Of a stretch of 64,000 nt of DNA, positions 1 through 9,511 are shown one piece after another. Source of the DNA: Acidimicrobiia bacterium (GTDB lineage Bacteria; Acidobacteriota; Terriglobia; Bryobacterales; Bryobacteraceae); NCBI GenBank assembly GCA_016871315.1, contig VFZE01000001.1, forward strand, positions 265,269-329,268, written 5' to 3'. The notes beneath the pieces were generated by a model. The model saw only the letters and a program-made list of their open reading frames with translations, made no database searches and had not been told where the DNA came from. Positions within the stretch are counted from its first letter, which is position 1, and each line of letters starts with the position of its first letter. Made by a program: the position numbers and the translations under genes.

Positions 1-60
1 GGCAGGATCGATGGCGAACGTGGAGGCGGCGATGGCCCACAGCAGGAAGAGGCGCACCAT
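1..60 (-). CDS. N-terminus of a secreted protein, cut by the window edge
   Basis: Read on the minus strand from the ATG at 60, the 20 visible codons give a basic start followed by a hydrophobic stretch (MVRLFLLWAIAASTFA), which looks like a signal peptide. The rest lies outside the window, so no function can be given. It diverges from the hydrolase gene that starts at 146; the 85 bases between them hold nothing I recognise beyond space for two promoters. Confidence 0.5.
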   Translation of the reverse strand, partial: MVRLFLLWAIAASTFAIDPA

Positions 61-145
61 GGAAACAAGTATAGCTTTGGGACGCAGGAAGACTCTCCAG
101 ATCCTCCCGTCATTATGTACGGGGCTTACGAGATAAGATAGGGAG

Positions 146-1105
146 TTGCGGCCCTTCTATCCGCTGTTCCGCAATCCACACGTGGCGACGATCGCGGCGA
201 GCTTGTGGCCACGAACGCTCGACGAGGAGCGGTTTCCGGTGAGCGCGAGGCTCTATCGCTCAGAGCCCGAGGTGCAGGTACTGATTCACGCGCAATCGCC
301 GGAGGAACCGAAGGCCGATGCGTTGCTGGTGCACGGGCTGGAGGGCTCCTCCGACGCCGGATATATGCGCAGTATGGCGCAGACGCTTCTGGAGGCCGGG
401 GTGGCGGTGCACCGGATGAACCTGCGCAGCTGCGGCGGCACCGATTTCCTCTGCCAGACTTTGTATCATGCCGGGCTGACGACGGACGTGTTCGCCTACC
501 TGATGGAGTTGGACCGTCAAAGGCGCACGCCAGTCTACCTGATCGGCTTTTCGCTCGGCGGCAATATCGTACTGAAGCTGGCAGGAGAGCTGGGGGAAGG
601 AGCGCACAGGATGCTGGCCGGCGTGGTGTCGATCTCGACGCCGCTGGAGTTGGAGGCGTGCGCGCGGCGTCTGGGGGAGCGCCGGAACCGGCTGTATGAA
701 TGGCGGTTCGTGTCCAGCATGAAGAAGCGGCTGAAGCTGCGGAGGAAGATCCTGCCGGAGAGCTGGCCGTGGGACCGGCTGGACAAGATCCGGACGATTT
801 ATGAGCTGGATGACCTGTTTACGGGGCCGAGTTTCGGGTTTAGAGGCGCCCCTGAGTACTACGCGACCCAGTCGGGGGCGCGGTTTCTGGACGACATCCG
901 CGTGCCAACGGTGCTTATTCATGCGCAAGACGACCCGATGATCCCGTGGGAGGCGTACGCGCAGCCGGCGCTGAGGACGAACAAGCACCTGCGCCTGATG
1001 GCAGTGCCGCACGGCGGGCATATCGGGTTTCTGGCGCGGAACCTGCCGCGGATGTGGGTAGACGGGGTTGTCCGCGACATGGTGCTGGATTTGGGGAACA
1101 ACTAA
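146..1105 (+). CDS. Alpha/beta hydrolase, YheT/EMBL-type family
   Basis: Predicted cytoplasmic serine hydrolase of unknown substrate, 319 aa, normal length for the YheT family. Seen: the family's N-terminal pattern F-x-NPHVATI (residues 8-16), the oxyanion-region motif VHGLEGSS (62-69), the nucleophile elbow GFSLGGN with Ser136, the acid in AQDDP (Asp262/263) and the catalytic His292 in HGGHIGF. The start is a TTG directly behind GGGAG, chosen because the conserved N-terminal motif begins there. The family is usually annotated as esterase or lipase-like; the exact reaction cannot be read from the sequence. Confidence 0.88.
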   Translation: MRPFYPLFRNPHVATIAASLWPRTLDEERFPVSARLYRSEPEVQVLIHAQSPEEPKADALLVHGLEGSSDAGYMRSMAQTLLEAGVAVHRMNLRSCGGTDFLCQTLYHAGLTTDVFAYLMELDRQRRTPVYLIGFSLGGNIVLKLAGELGEGAHRMLAGVVSISTPLELEACARRLGERRNRLYEWRFVSSMKKRLKLRRKILPESWPWDRLDKIRTIYELDDLFTGPSFGFRGAPEYYATQSGARFLDDIRVPTVLIHAQDDPMIPWEAYAQPALRTNKHLRLMAVPHGGHIGFLARNLPRMWVDGVVRDMVLDLGNN

Positions 1106-1128
1106 GGCGTCCGGATCGTCTTTGATAG

Positions 1129-2376
1129 GTGAGGTTGCGGACATCCAGTTCCTTTTGGGAAGCGCTAGGTGTGGCGATGGGATCGCTGCGCGGGAGCAAG
1201 CTGCGCAGCTTCCTGACCCTGTTGGGGATCATCCTGGCCACGACGACCCTGATTGCGGTGATGAGCGTGATCCACGGAATGGACGTCTACATCGCGCAGA
1301 ACGTCTCCGACATGGGGGCAGACGGGTTCCGGATCCTGCGGATGGCCTTCATCGGGAACTTCGATGCGAAGAAGTACATGGAGATGGTGAAGAAGAACCC
1401 GGAACTGCGGCCGGAGGAGTACGAATTTCTGCGGTCACGGGTGCGGCTGTCCAAAGAGGTGGGGATGCAGGTGTTCAAGCGGGTGGCGGCAGTGGCCGGG
1501 CCGGACCGTTTGGAGGATGTGCGGCTGCGGGCGGTGAGTCCGAATATCGCCTCGATGACCAACGTGCAACTGGCCTCGGGGCGGATGTTCACGCCGATGG
1601 AGAATGACCGGCGGATGTACGTGGCGCTCATCGGCAACGATCTGAAGGAGACGTTCTTCCCGAATGTGGACGCGGTAGGCAAGATCGTGAAGCTGGACGG
1701 GCGGAACTGGGAAGTGGTGGGCGTGGCGAAGAAGCAGGGCAGCGCGTTCGGGCAAAGCCTGGACAACTTCGTGATGGTGCCGATCGAGACGGGATTCAAG
1801 ATCTACGGCTCGCGGCAGGGACTGAGCTACATGGCGCAGGCGATCGACCAGAGCTACCTGTTCCAGGCGCAGGACGAGATCCGGATGCTGCTGCGAGCGT
1901 GGCGGCACATGCGGCCGGGGCAGGAAGATAACTTCGCGATTGTCAGCTCCGATTCGCTAGTGAACGCCTGGGGGCAGATGACGGGGGCCATCGCGGCGAC
2001 GGCAGTGGCGGTGGTGAGCGTGTTCATGGTGGTGGGGGGAGTGGTGATCATGAACATCATGCTGGCGGTGGTGACCGAGCGAACGCACGAAATCGGGATC
2101 CGCAAATCGGTGGGGGCGCGGCGGCGGGACATTCTCTATCAGTTTCTGGTGGAGTCGGCGACGCTGGCCGCGACAGGCGGGCTGGCGGGCGTGATTCTGG
2201 CGTGGATAGTCGGGGTACTGGTGCGCAGCTTTACGCCGATCCCGATGGCGATGCCGGTGTCGGCGGTGGTGGTTGGTGTAACGCTGTCGGCGGCGGTGGG
2301 TTTATTCTTCGGGATCTACCCGGCGCAGCGGGCCTCCAGTCTGGATCCGATTGAAGCATTGAGGTTCGAACGATGA
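1129..2376 (+). CDS. ABC transporter permease, MacB/FtsX type (first of pair)
   Basis: Inner-membrane permease of the MacB/LolE-like class, which couples ATP hydrolysis in the cytoplasm to work on a periplasmic partner. Seen in 415 aa: a first membrane helix near residues 25-45 (TLLGIILATTTLIAVMSVI), a long periplasmic core domain, then three helices near the C-terminus with the FtsX signature TERTHEIGIRKSVGA in the coupling loop. GTG start at 1129; a TTG six bases later is an alternative. It overlaps the next permease gene by ATGA. No ATPase or adaptor gene is visible nearby, so the ATPase must be encoded elsewhere. Confidence 0.88.
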   Translation: MRLRTSSSFWEALGVAMGSLRGSKLRSFLTLLGIILATTTLIAVMSVIHGMDVYIAQNVSDMGADGFRILRMAFIGNFDAKKYMEMVKKNPELRPEEYEFLRSRVRLSKEVGMQVFKRVAAVAGPDRLEDVRLRAVSPNIASMTNVQLASGRMFTPMENDRRMYVALIGNDLKETFFPNVDAVGKIVKLDGRNWEVVGVAKKQGSAFGQSLDNFVMVPIETGFKIYGSRQGLSYMAQAIDQSYLFQAQDEIRMLLRAWRHMRPGQEDNFAIVSSDSLVNAWGQMTGAIAATAVAVVSVFMVVGGVVIMNIMLAVVTERTHEIGIRKSVGARRRDILYQFLVESATLAATGGLAGVILAWIVGVLVRSFTPIPMAMPVSAVVVGVTLSAAVGLFFGIYPAQRASSLDPIEALRFER

Positions 2377-3614
2377 TGCGAGCATCGATAGCGACGGGCA
2401 TTCCGCTGGCGATGAAGACGATCCGGGAGCACAAGCTGCGCTCGGCGCTGACGGTGCTGGGTGTGGTGATCGGAGCGGGCGCGATTATCGGGGTGGGCTC
2501 GATCATCGCCGGGCTGGACGGCGCGATTACCAATATCCTGAGAAGCTTCGGGACGAACACGATCATCGTGTTCAAGTTTCAGATCGGGCCGCGAATGGGG
2601 AACCTCAGCGCGGAGGAGCGCCAGCGCAAGCCGCTGACACTGGAGAACGCCAGGGCTGTGGGAGAGCGCTGTCCGTCGGTGAGGCACGTGAGCCCGTACC
2701 TGTTCCCGAACTGGAACATGATCCACAAGGTCCGCTACAAGGGCAACGATATGTTCAATATCGAGATCGGGGGAACCGAGTCCGGCTATGCGGGTGGCGG
2801 TAACGCGGAGATCAAGTACGGGCGGTTTCTCTCCGATGCCGACAACCATCACCGGTTGCCGGTTGTGGTGATCGGCGAAGACGTGCATAAGGCGCTGTTC
2901 GCGGACCTGGATCCGGTGGGGAAATGGATTGAATTGGACGGCCATCAATTCGAAGTGATCGGGGTGATGCACCGTCCGCCGACGGCGTTCCCCGGCGAAC
3001 AGGACGGCCGCGTCCTTCTGCCCTATCAATCGATGCGGAAGATGTTCCCGAACGCGAAGGAGCACATGCTGGTGGTGGTGGCCGAGGACGGCAGGCTGGC
3101 GGCGGCGATGGATGAGATCCGCGCCGTACTGCGGATTGAGCGGCGCGTGCCCCACGACAAGCCGGACAATTTCGCGATGTCGACGGCCGAACAGATGATC
3201 GAGGATTTCCGGAAGATCACCGGAACGGTGGCTATCGTGATGGTGGTGCTGAGCTCGATCGGGCTGCTGGTTGGTGGCATCGGGGTGATGAATATCATGC
3301 TCGTTTCGGTGACGGAACGGACCCGGGAGATCGGGATCCGGAAAGCGATCGGCGCCAAGCGGATCGATATCGTGGTCCAGTTTCTTACAGAGGCTGTGGT
3401 GTTGACGGTGCTGGGCGGGGCGGCGGGGATGCTGTTCGGGTGGGGAGTTTCGGTGGCGGCGCGAGTAGTGTTTCCGTCGCTGCCAACGGCGGTGCCGTTA
3501 TGGGCGGCCGTGCTGGGAGTGGCGGTCTCGGTGGGGGTGGGGCTTTTCTTCGGGATCTGGCCGGCATCGAAGGCGGCGCGGCTGGACCCAGTGGTGGCGC
3601 TGCGATACGAGTAA
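2373..3614 (+). CDS. ABC transporter permease, MacB/FtsX type (second of pair)
   Basis: Paralogue of the preceding permease (413 aa): first helix at about residues 25-45, MacB-like periplasmic core, three C-terminal helices, and the coupling-loop motif TERTREIGIRKAIGAKR. The start codon overlaps the stop of the previous gene (ATGATG), which points to translational coupling and probably a heterodimeric permease. The substrate is unknown. The two M16-like genes that follow after 21 bases run in the same direction and may belong to the same transcript. Confidence 0.88.
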   Translation: MMRASIATGIPLAMKTIREHKLRSALTVLGVVIGAGAIIGVGSIIAGLDGAITNILRSFGTNTIIVFKFQIGPRMGNLSAEERQRKPLTLENARAVGERCPSVRHVSPYLFPNWNMIHKVRYKGNDMFNIEIGGTESGYAGGGNAEIKYGRFLSDADNHHRLPVVVIGEDVHKALFADLDPVGKWIELDGHQFEVIGVMHRPPTAFPGEQDGRVLLPYQSMRKMFPNAKEHMLVVVAEDGRLAAAMDEIRAVLRIERRVPHDKPDNFAMSTAEQMIEDFRKITGTVAIVMVVLSSIGLLVGGIGVMNIMLVSVTERTREIGIRKAIGAKRIDIVVQFLTEAVVLTVLGGAAGMLFGWGVSVAARVVFPSLPTAVPLWAAVLGVAVSVGVGLFFGIWPASKAARLDPVVALRYE

Positions 3615-3635
3615 GTTTCGCCTTACACTGAGAGA

Positions 3636-5132
3636 GTGTACAGGCGCTTATTGCTCAGGGCGGGTCTGTGTGCGTTCGCCACGGCTTCGGTAGCGCGTGC
3701 CGAATCGGCGGAGATGTTCCAGCGGATTGAGGAGTTCCGGCTGGAGAATGGCATGCGCTTCGTAGTGCTTCCCGTTGCGGGCGTGCCAAGTGTAACCATT
3801 CATATGTTCGTCGAAGCCGGAGACGTGGATGATCCGCCCGGACGCCCTGGACTGGCGGCGAAGTTCCGGGGGCTTTACTTGATGGGGCCGGAGACTATCG
3901 GGTCCAAGTCTGCGGAAGCGGAAGCCGCGGCGCGGCGAACCGTGGAAGCCATCAGCGAACGGCTGGATCAGGAAAGATTGAAAGCTCCCGACGGCTTTTC
4001 GATCGGCGCGCAGACGGCGGAGGCGGACCTGCAGTTTGCCCTCGGGAAACTGGAGGAACTGGGCGATTCGCAGGCGTTCCTGGGGATTCAGCGGCAGCAC
4101 GGGTTTATCAGCAATGCAGTGATCCTCGCCGATGCCTCGCATTTCCAATGGACACTTCCCTCCAACCGCACCGAGATCTGGTTCAAGCTGTACGGGGAGT
4201 GGCTGCAAAAGCCGGCCTTCCGGGGATTCTATAGAAGGCAGGATGCGGCCAAACCGGAAGCATCCCGGGCTGGGGAGAGAAGCGAATGGGCACGGCATTT
4301 GCTGGATGCTGTATTCAAGGACCATCCCTACGGGAGGCTGGCGGTGGAAACCAGCAGCGGAGCATCCCTTCAGCTTTCCCATGCGAAACAGTTTCTGCAA
4401 ACCAACTACAGCGCGAACCGGATCACCGTGGCCCTGGTGGGCGATGTTGGCGCCAAGCAGGCGCGGCAGTTCGCCGCCCAGTATTTCGGAAAGATTCCCG
4501 CGCATGGTGGAGTGGAGTCAGGGGAACGCAAGGCGGCGCTCCCGGGGGAACCGCTGCGGCTGCATAAGGCGGGGCGGAGCGGGGCGGCGATCGGGTTTCT
4601 GAGGTCTGCCCATGGCGATGCCGGAGACCTATTTTTCGCCGTGCTTGACCGGCTTTGGCAAACGGGCACGGAAAGCGAGCTGTTCCAGGACCTGGTGGTG
4701 ACGCGGCGGCTGGCCGAATCGGTGCATGTGGAGGCGAATCTGCCCGGCGGACGATGGGAAAGCCTCTTCGTTCTTTATGGGGCGGCGGCGGCACGAGTGC
4801 AGGTGGAGGATCTGGAGACGGCCCTGTTGGAGGTTGTGGAGGAGGTTCGTGTGAAGCGGGTGGAGCCTGCGAGACTCAAGCAGGCGGTGAACAGGATGCG
4901 GTCGAGCCTTCTTCAGCAGTTCCTCTCGAGTGAAGGCGCGGCGACGCTTCTGGCGCGAACGGCCGCACGGCGGGAATCGGCGCGCAAGCTTGGTGAGGAT
5001 CTGGAGCGGCTGAAGGCGATGACCCCAGAGAGTTTCCAACAGGCGGCCCAGCTTTACCTGAAGCCGGAAAATCGCATCGTGCTGGTGATGACGCCCACGG
5101 GCCCACAAAGGCAGGAGGCCGGCAAACAATGA
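3636..5132 (+). CDS. Exported M16-like (insulinase fold) protein, zinc motif absent
   Basis: 498 aa with an N-terminal signal peptide (cleavage likely near ARAES). The fold assignment rests on typical M16 landmarks: the opening strand LENGMRFVVLP, the segment DDPPGRPGLA, HPYGRL in the middle, and YSANRITVALVGDV at the start of the second half. Where active M16 enzymes carry HxxEH after GLA, this protein reads AKFRGLYLMG (about residues 74-83), so it cannot bind zinc in the usual way. GTG start. It overlaps the next gene by four bases. Likely a periplasmic structural or binding subunit rather than a protease. Confidence 0.75.
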   Translation: MYRRLLLRAGLCAFATASVARAESAEMFQRIEEFRLENGMRFVVLPVAGVPSVTIHMFVEAGDVDDPPGRPGLAAKFRGLYLMGPETIGSKSAEAEAAARRTVEAISERLDQERLKAPDGFSIGAQTAEADLQFALGKLEELGDSQAFLGIQRQHGFISNAVILADASHFQWTLPSNRTEIWFKLYGEWLQKPAFRGFYRRQDAAKPEASRAGERSEWARHLLDAVFKDHPYGRLAVETSSGASLQLSHAKQFLQTNYSANRITVALVGDVGAKQARQFAAQYFGKIPAHGGVESGERKAALPGEPLRLHKAGRSGAAIGFLRSAHGDAGDLFFAVLDRLWQTGTESELFQDLVVTRRLAESVHVEANLPGGRWESLFVLYGAAAARVQVEDLETALLEVVEEVRVKRVEPARLKQAVNRMRSSLLQQFLSSEGAATLLARTAARRESARKLGEDLERLKAMTPESFQQAAQLYLKPENRIVLVMTPTGPQRQEAGKQ

Positions 5133-7240
5133 GCCCGCGCTTTGCTGCGATCCTCGTTATCTGCGCTTTGTGCGGCTGGAGCCAGTCAAGAACTCCCGCC
5201 GGGCCCGCATCGCCGGATCTGAATCTGGGCCTGAAGATTCCGCCGAATTCCGGATTCCGCCTGCCTCCAACCACGGAGGCCAAACTGGCAAACGGAATGC
5301 GGGTGCTGCTTTCGGCTGACTCTTCCGCGGGCCTGGTAAGCGGAGCGTTACTGATTCCCGCCGGCCATTTGATGGATCCGCCGGACAAGCTGGGGCTGGC
5401 CGCCACGGCGGCACAATCGCTGGTTATGGGAGGAACCAGAAAGCGCAGCCGCGAGAAGCTCCAGCAACAGCTCGGTGAATGGGGAGCTGTGCTGGAAGGC
5501 CGAACATACGAAGAACACCTCGAGATCTCCTTCCATTGTCTGAGCGAATACCAGGAACCCATGGTGGAGCTTCTGGGGGAGCTGCTGCGGGAGCCGGCCT
5601 ACGAGCTGGAAGCAATCGAGCAGGCGATGATGGGGCTCAGAAACCGCGTGGCGTTTCAGTACCGCACAACGGAATTGACCGTCGCGCAGGCTATGGAGGA
5701 GGCGCTGCAAGCAGGCGGCGGCAAGGCACGGCGGCGCATGGAATACGGCCATTTGGATTCGATTCACCGCGAGGACCTGTTCCGCTTCCACGAACGCTTC
5801 GTGCATCCGCAAGGGGTTCTGCTTGCGCTTCAAGGGGAGTTGGAAATCCAACGCACGCAGGAGATATTGCAGCGACTACTGGGCGATTGGAAACCTGGTG
5901 GGGAATTCCGGCCGGCCGAGGTCTTTCAAGGCAAGCCGGTCGCGGGCGTGCTTGTAGTGCCAACGCCGGATGACGGCGCGGCGCGATTCCGAATCGCGCT
6001 GTCCGCGCCGGGATTCATTCGAAACATCTATCCGGCTGCTTTGCTTGCCTCGAGCGTGTTGCGCGAATACCTCAATCGGGCTATGAGTCAGGATCCTGCC
6101 TCCTCGCTCATGAATCTCTCCGCGCAGTTGTATCTGCACCCGCGGATGAGCGTTCCGAGTTCGATCCAGATCGTCGGTAGCGTCCGCACAACCAGCGTTA
6201 CCAACGCGCTGGTGCTGCTGACCGAGGCGATCAAGAAATTCAAGCTGTCGGAAGTTCCTGAGAACATCCTGGAGTCATCGCGCCGCATTGCCGCGGACGG
6301 GCTTCCTCCGCAGATCAGCATAGAAGGCGGGATGTTCCGACATGCGGCAAGGCTGTACTTCCACGGGTTGAAACTGGATTCGGTGTCCGACTGGAGCCGC
6401 CGCTTGAATGCCATGACGCGGACGGACCTGGAGGCGGGGCTGAAGCAGATCGGTATGGCAAACCCGGCGATCGTTGTGGCCGGCGATGAGAGCGCTTTTT
6501 ATCCGCCGCTGGCCAACCTAGGCATGGCGATTCACCGCTTCGACAGTTCGATTCCGCCACCTTCGCCGCTGGAGCCCAAAACCGACGCGGAAAGCCTGGC
6601 GCTAGGAAAACAGTGGATGGAGCGGATGCAGGCTGCCCTCGGTGGGCGCCAGAAGCTGGCCGCGATTCAAGATTACACCTGCAAGTTCGAAGGCATCCGC
6701 ACGACCGGCAGCGGATTCGTCAAAATCACCTACACGGACCGCTGGTTGGCGCCGGAGACATTCCGGCAGGATCAGGTGATCTCGGGTCAGGAGGTCTCCG
6801 TCTTCTATGACGGAAAGATAGCGTGGTTGGCGCAGCCCGCACGCAGCATGGCGCTGCCGCCGTCGATGCTGGAGCAGATCCGGGGCGAGCAGTTCCGGCT
6901 GCTATTCCGGCTTGCGCTGAGCGACCAGACCGAAGGCCGGACGGTAAGCTACATCGGTTCCGGAATTCTGCATATCGCCGGCAGCGGCGGCAGCTGGGTG
7001 CGTTTGGCCGTGGACGAGAATACTCACCTTCCGAAACGGTTCACCTACCGGTTGACGGAAGGGCAAAGGGTCCCCATCACGATGGAGGAGTCGCTGGAGG
7101 ATTGGCGCGAAGTGGATGGAGTGAAAATGCCGGGCCGGATTGTAACGAGGCAGAACCGGCTTGTATTTTCCGATTTCCATGTAGTGGAACTGCTATTGAA
7201 TTCGGGGTTGCCATCGAAGGAGCTGGAAAGGAGGCCATGA
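5129..7240 (+). CDS. Exported M16-like protein fused to a LolA-like C-terminal domain
   Basis: 703 aa, signal peptide at 1-20. Residues about 50-470 follow the M16 pattern (LANGMRVLL, PPDKLGLAATAAQSLVMGGT), again without HxxEH: residues 89-98 read GLAATAAQSL. From about residue 490 a second domain of some 210 residues resembles the beta-sheet fold of LolA-type or outer-membrane lipoprotein-sorting proteins, like the gene that follows. It is translationally coupled to both neighbours (ATGA overlaps). In known two-gene M16 systems one partner keeps the zinc site; here neither does. Confidence 0.7.
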   Translation: MSPRFAAILVICALCGWSQSRTPAGPASPDLNLGLKIPPNSGFRLPPTTEAKLANGMRVLLSADSSAGLVSGALLIPAGHLMDPPDKLGLAATAAQSLVMGGTRKRSREKLQQQLGEWGAVLEGRTYEEHLEISFHCLSEYQEPMVELLGELLREPAYELEAIEQAMMGLRNRVAFQYRTTELTVAQAMEEALQAGGGKARRRMEYGHLDSIHREDLFRFHERFVHPQGVLLALQGELEIQRTQEILQRLLGDWKPGGEFRPAEVFQGKPVAGVLVVPTPDDGAARFRIALSAPGFIRNIYPAALLASSVLREYLNRAMSQDPASSLMNLSAQLYLHPRMSVPSSIQIVGSVRTTSVTNALVLLTEAIKKFKLSEVPENILESSRRIAADGLPPQISIEGGMFRHAARLYFHGLKLDSVSDWSRRLNAMTRTDLEAGLKQIGMANPAIVVAGDESAFYPPLANLGMAIHRFDSSIPPPSPLEPKTDAESLALGKQWMERMQAALGGRQKLAAIQDYTCKFEGIRTTGSGFVKITYTDRWLAPETFRQDQVISGQEVSVFYDGKIAWLAQPARSMALPPSMLEQIRGEQFRLLFRLALSDQTEGRTVSYIGSGILHIAGSGGSWVRLAVDENTHLPKRFTYRLTEGQRVPITMEESLEDWREVDGVKMPGRIVTRQNRLVFSDFHVVELLLNSGLPSKELERRP

Positions 7241-8037
7241 TGCGGCTGGGCGGCATCGGGTTGATGATTGTTGCCAGCGTGGCGCCGGCACAGACGATCC
7301 AGGAGCGCGGAAAGCAGACTCTCGACTCGGCCTGGGAGGCGCTCGGCGGCCACGCTTTCGCGGCGGTGAAGGACCGCGTCGAGTCCGGCAGAGTCTACTC
7401 CTTTTACCGGGCGCAACTGCGCGGGCTTTCACGGGCGACTATTTACACACGCTACTTGACGCCGCCCGATCCTCCCGATCCCGGCGGACTCTACGTGCGC
7501 GAGCGCCAGTCGTTCGGCAAGGAAGAAGACTACGCGATTCTCTTCGATGAGAAGCAGGGCTGGTCGATCACCTTCCGCGGCGCCCAGCCGCTGCCGGAGG
7601 AAACCGTGGAACGGTACCAGGACACGACGCGCCGGAACATCTTCTACCTGCTGCGGATGAGGAGGAATGAGCACGGGCTGATCATCGAGCACAAGGGCAG
7701 CGACATCTTCGACAACATGCCGGTCGATATCGTCGACATTACCGATTCGGAGAACATTACGCTCTCGATCTCCGTGCAGAAATCCACCAAGCTGCCGGTC
7801 CGGCAGATGTTCTACCGGCGGGATCCGAAGACCCGACAACGAAACGAGGAAGTGACCATCTTCGGCAAGTACCGCGACGTCGGCGGAGGCGTGCAGTGGC
7901 CGTTCAACATTCAGCGGAAGCGTAACGGAGAAAAGATCTACGAGATCTTTTCCGAGAGCGTCGTCATCAACCAGGATTTGAGCGATCAGTTGTTCACGCT
8001 GCCGGCCGACATGAAGCTGCGCGCGCCGGCGCGCTAG
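7237..8037 (+). CDS. Exported LolA-like protein of unknown function
   Basis: 266 aa from the ATG that overlaps the previous stop codon (ATGATG; the second ATG is an equally good start). A signal peptide (IGLMIVASVAPAQT) is followed by a domain rich in beta strands with repeated patterns such as VPVDIVDITDSENITLSISV and KLPVRQMFYRRDP, of the kind found in outer-membrane lipoprotein-sorting-like proteins of Acidobacteriota. It is related in style to the C-terminal domain of the preceding gene. It probably acts in the periplasm together with the two M16-like proteins. Fold call moderate, function unknown. Confidence 0.65.
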   Translation: MMRLGGIGLMIVASVAPAQTIQERGKQTLDSAWEALGGHAFAAVKDRVESGRVYSFYRAQLRGLSRATIYTRYLTPPDPPDPGGLYVRERQSFGKEEDYAILFDEKQGWSITFRGAQPLPEETVERYQDTTRRNIFYLLRMRRNEHGLIIEHKGSDIFDNMPVDIVDITDSENITLSISVQKSTKLPVRQMFYRRDPKTRQRNEEVTIFGKYRDVGGGVQWPFNIQRKRNGEKIYEIFSESVVINQDLSDQLFTLPADMKLRAPAR

Positions 8038-8039
8038 CA

Positions 8040-8747
8040 TCACCGAAGGTAGAACAAGCTCAGCCGGGGCAGGTTTAACCTCTCGAGCGACTGCCGGTCG
8101 AGAAACTGCTTTTCCAGCATTGCGATCTGGGGAGCAGTCATCTTGCCGCGGTGTGGACGCAGTTGCCGTTCCAACTCCTCGCGCGCCGACATCGCTTCCT
8201 CCTCGCTCTGCGCCGCGCGGGCCACCGCGATCATACGGTCCTCCAGGCCCGTCAGGCGGTTCTCCAGCGCCTCCAGCTTCTCGTACCACTCCGCCGTTTC
8301 CGACGCCAGCCCGACGAGCGCCTCCGCCACTCCGCTTAACTCGCCGATCCCCGCCGTTCGTATCTCCGCCGCGCAGCGCCGCAAATGTCCCTCCACTTCT
8401 TCGAGGGTGAACGGAGCCTCCGCCTTCACCCCGCCGGCTGGCGCTCCCTCCACCAACCGCTCCGCTTCTTCCAGGACGGCCTGAGAACAGTAGGCCAGAG
8501 AATTCACCTCGCGCCCACGCCGCTTCTTTGTGCGCCACATCTCAAAGGACAGGTCAATCCCGCGGATCACCGCCAGCAGCGGGATACCCGCGTTCTTCCA
8601 GCTCTCGATCAGGGCCCAATCCAGCGGCGAGAGCAGAAACAGCCCCGTGCCGCGCGCCTTCTGGAAATGCTCCTCCACTTCCGTGAAGTAGTTGAAGTAA
8701 TTCTGCGGCCAGCCCACTTCGCTCAGCCCTTCTGGTTGCGTCTCCAA
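8040..8747 (-). CDS. Unknown protein, last gene of the cofactor operon
   Basis: 235 aa, soluble, not recognised. The N-terminal half contains aromatic-rich helical segments (YFNYFTEVEEHF, LSPLDWALIESW); the C-terminal half is rich in Glu, Leu and Arg with heptad-like spacing (about residues 125-190), suggesting a coiled coil. The start overlaps the end of coaX by 25 bases, so it is probably translated with that gene. It converges with the LolA-like gene, with only two bases between the stop codons. Position after nadC-birA-coaX does not give a role. Confidence 0.6.
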   Translation of the reverse strand: METQPEGLSEVGWPQNYFNYFTEVEEHFQKARGTGLFLLSPLDWALIESWKNAGIPLLAVIRGIDLSFEMWRTKKRRGREVNSLAYCSQAVLEEAERLVEGAPAGGVKAEAPFTLEEVEGHLRRCAAEIRTAGIGELSGVAEALVGLASETAEWYEKLEALENRLTGLEDRMIAVARAAQSEEEAMSAREELERQLRPHRGKMTAPQIAMLEKQFLDRQSLERLNLPRLSLFYLR

Positions 8748-9493
8748 ATGATTTCCAGTCCTTCCATCGTCAGGTTCTCATCGGCATGGCGCAAGTGCCG
8801 CGAGCCGCCCAAAATGAGCGATGAATGTCCGCCCGTAGCCACCGCCTTGGTCCCCTCGCCGAGTTCGCGCATCAGCCGCTCCAGAATCCCGTCGATCAGG
8901 CCGATCGCCCCGAAGTATAAACCGCTCTGTATACTGCCCACCGTGTTCGTTCCCACCAGCTTCTCCGGCTCGCGGAAATCCACCTTCGGCAGGCGCGCGG
9001 TCCGCGCAAACAGGGCCTCGATGGAGATGCCGATGCCAGGACAGATGATGCCGCCCAGATACTCCGCCTTCGCCGATACACAGTCGAAAGTGATCGCCGT
9101 TCCGAGATCGACAACCACGCACGGCCCGCCGTACTTCTCATACGCGGCCACCGCGTTCACCAAACGGTCCGCGCCCACATCGCGCGGGTTGTCGTAGCGG
9201 TTCACAACCCCGGTCGCCGTCGCCTCGTTCACGAACATCGCCTCGCGTTTCAGATACCGCCGAGACATACCGGCGAGGGTCGGATTCAGCGGCGGCACGA
9301 CGCTAGAAATGATCACGCCGTGCACATTGCCCATGTCCAGCCCGTCCACCGTGAACAGGTTCCGCAATAGCACACCCCACTCATCCTCGGTCTGCTCATG
9401 CACCGTGCGCAGCCGCCACCGGTGCTTCAATTCTTTCCCGTGAAACACACCGATAGTGATGTTCGTGTTGCCCGCATCCAGCGCCAGCAGCAT
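8723..9493 (-). CDS. coaX: Type III pantothenate kinase
   Basis: Phosphorylates pantothenate, the first committed step of coenzyme A synthesis, in the cytoplasm. 256 aa, the usual length. Seen: the N-terminal phosphate-binding motif LALDAGNTNITIGVF (residues 3-17), the catalytic-region motif GADRLVNAVAA, the second phosphate loop VVDLGTAITFD, and GGIICPGIGIS. These are the ASKHA-fold motifs that define type III enzymes. It follows birA by 18 bases in a cofactor operon that also makes NAD and attaches biotin. Confidence 0.95.
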   Translation of the reverse strand: MLLALDAGNTNITIGVFHGKELKHRWRLRTVHEQTEDEWGVLLRNLFTVDGLDMGNVHGVIISSVVPPLNPTLAGMSRRYLKREAMFVNEATATGVVNRYDNPRDVGADRLVNAVAAYEKYGGPCVVVDLGTAITFDCVSAKAEYLGGIICPGIGISIEALFARTARLPKVDFREPEKLVGTNTVGSIQSGLYFGAIGLIDGILERLMRELGEGTKAVATGGHSSLILGGSRHLRHADENLTMEGLEIIWRRNQKG

Positions 9494-9511
9494 CTCGCGT
9501 CTCCCTTTTTG

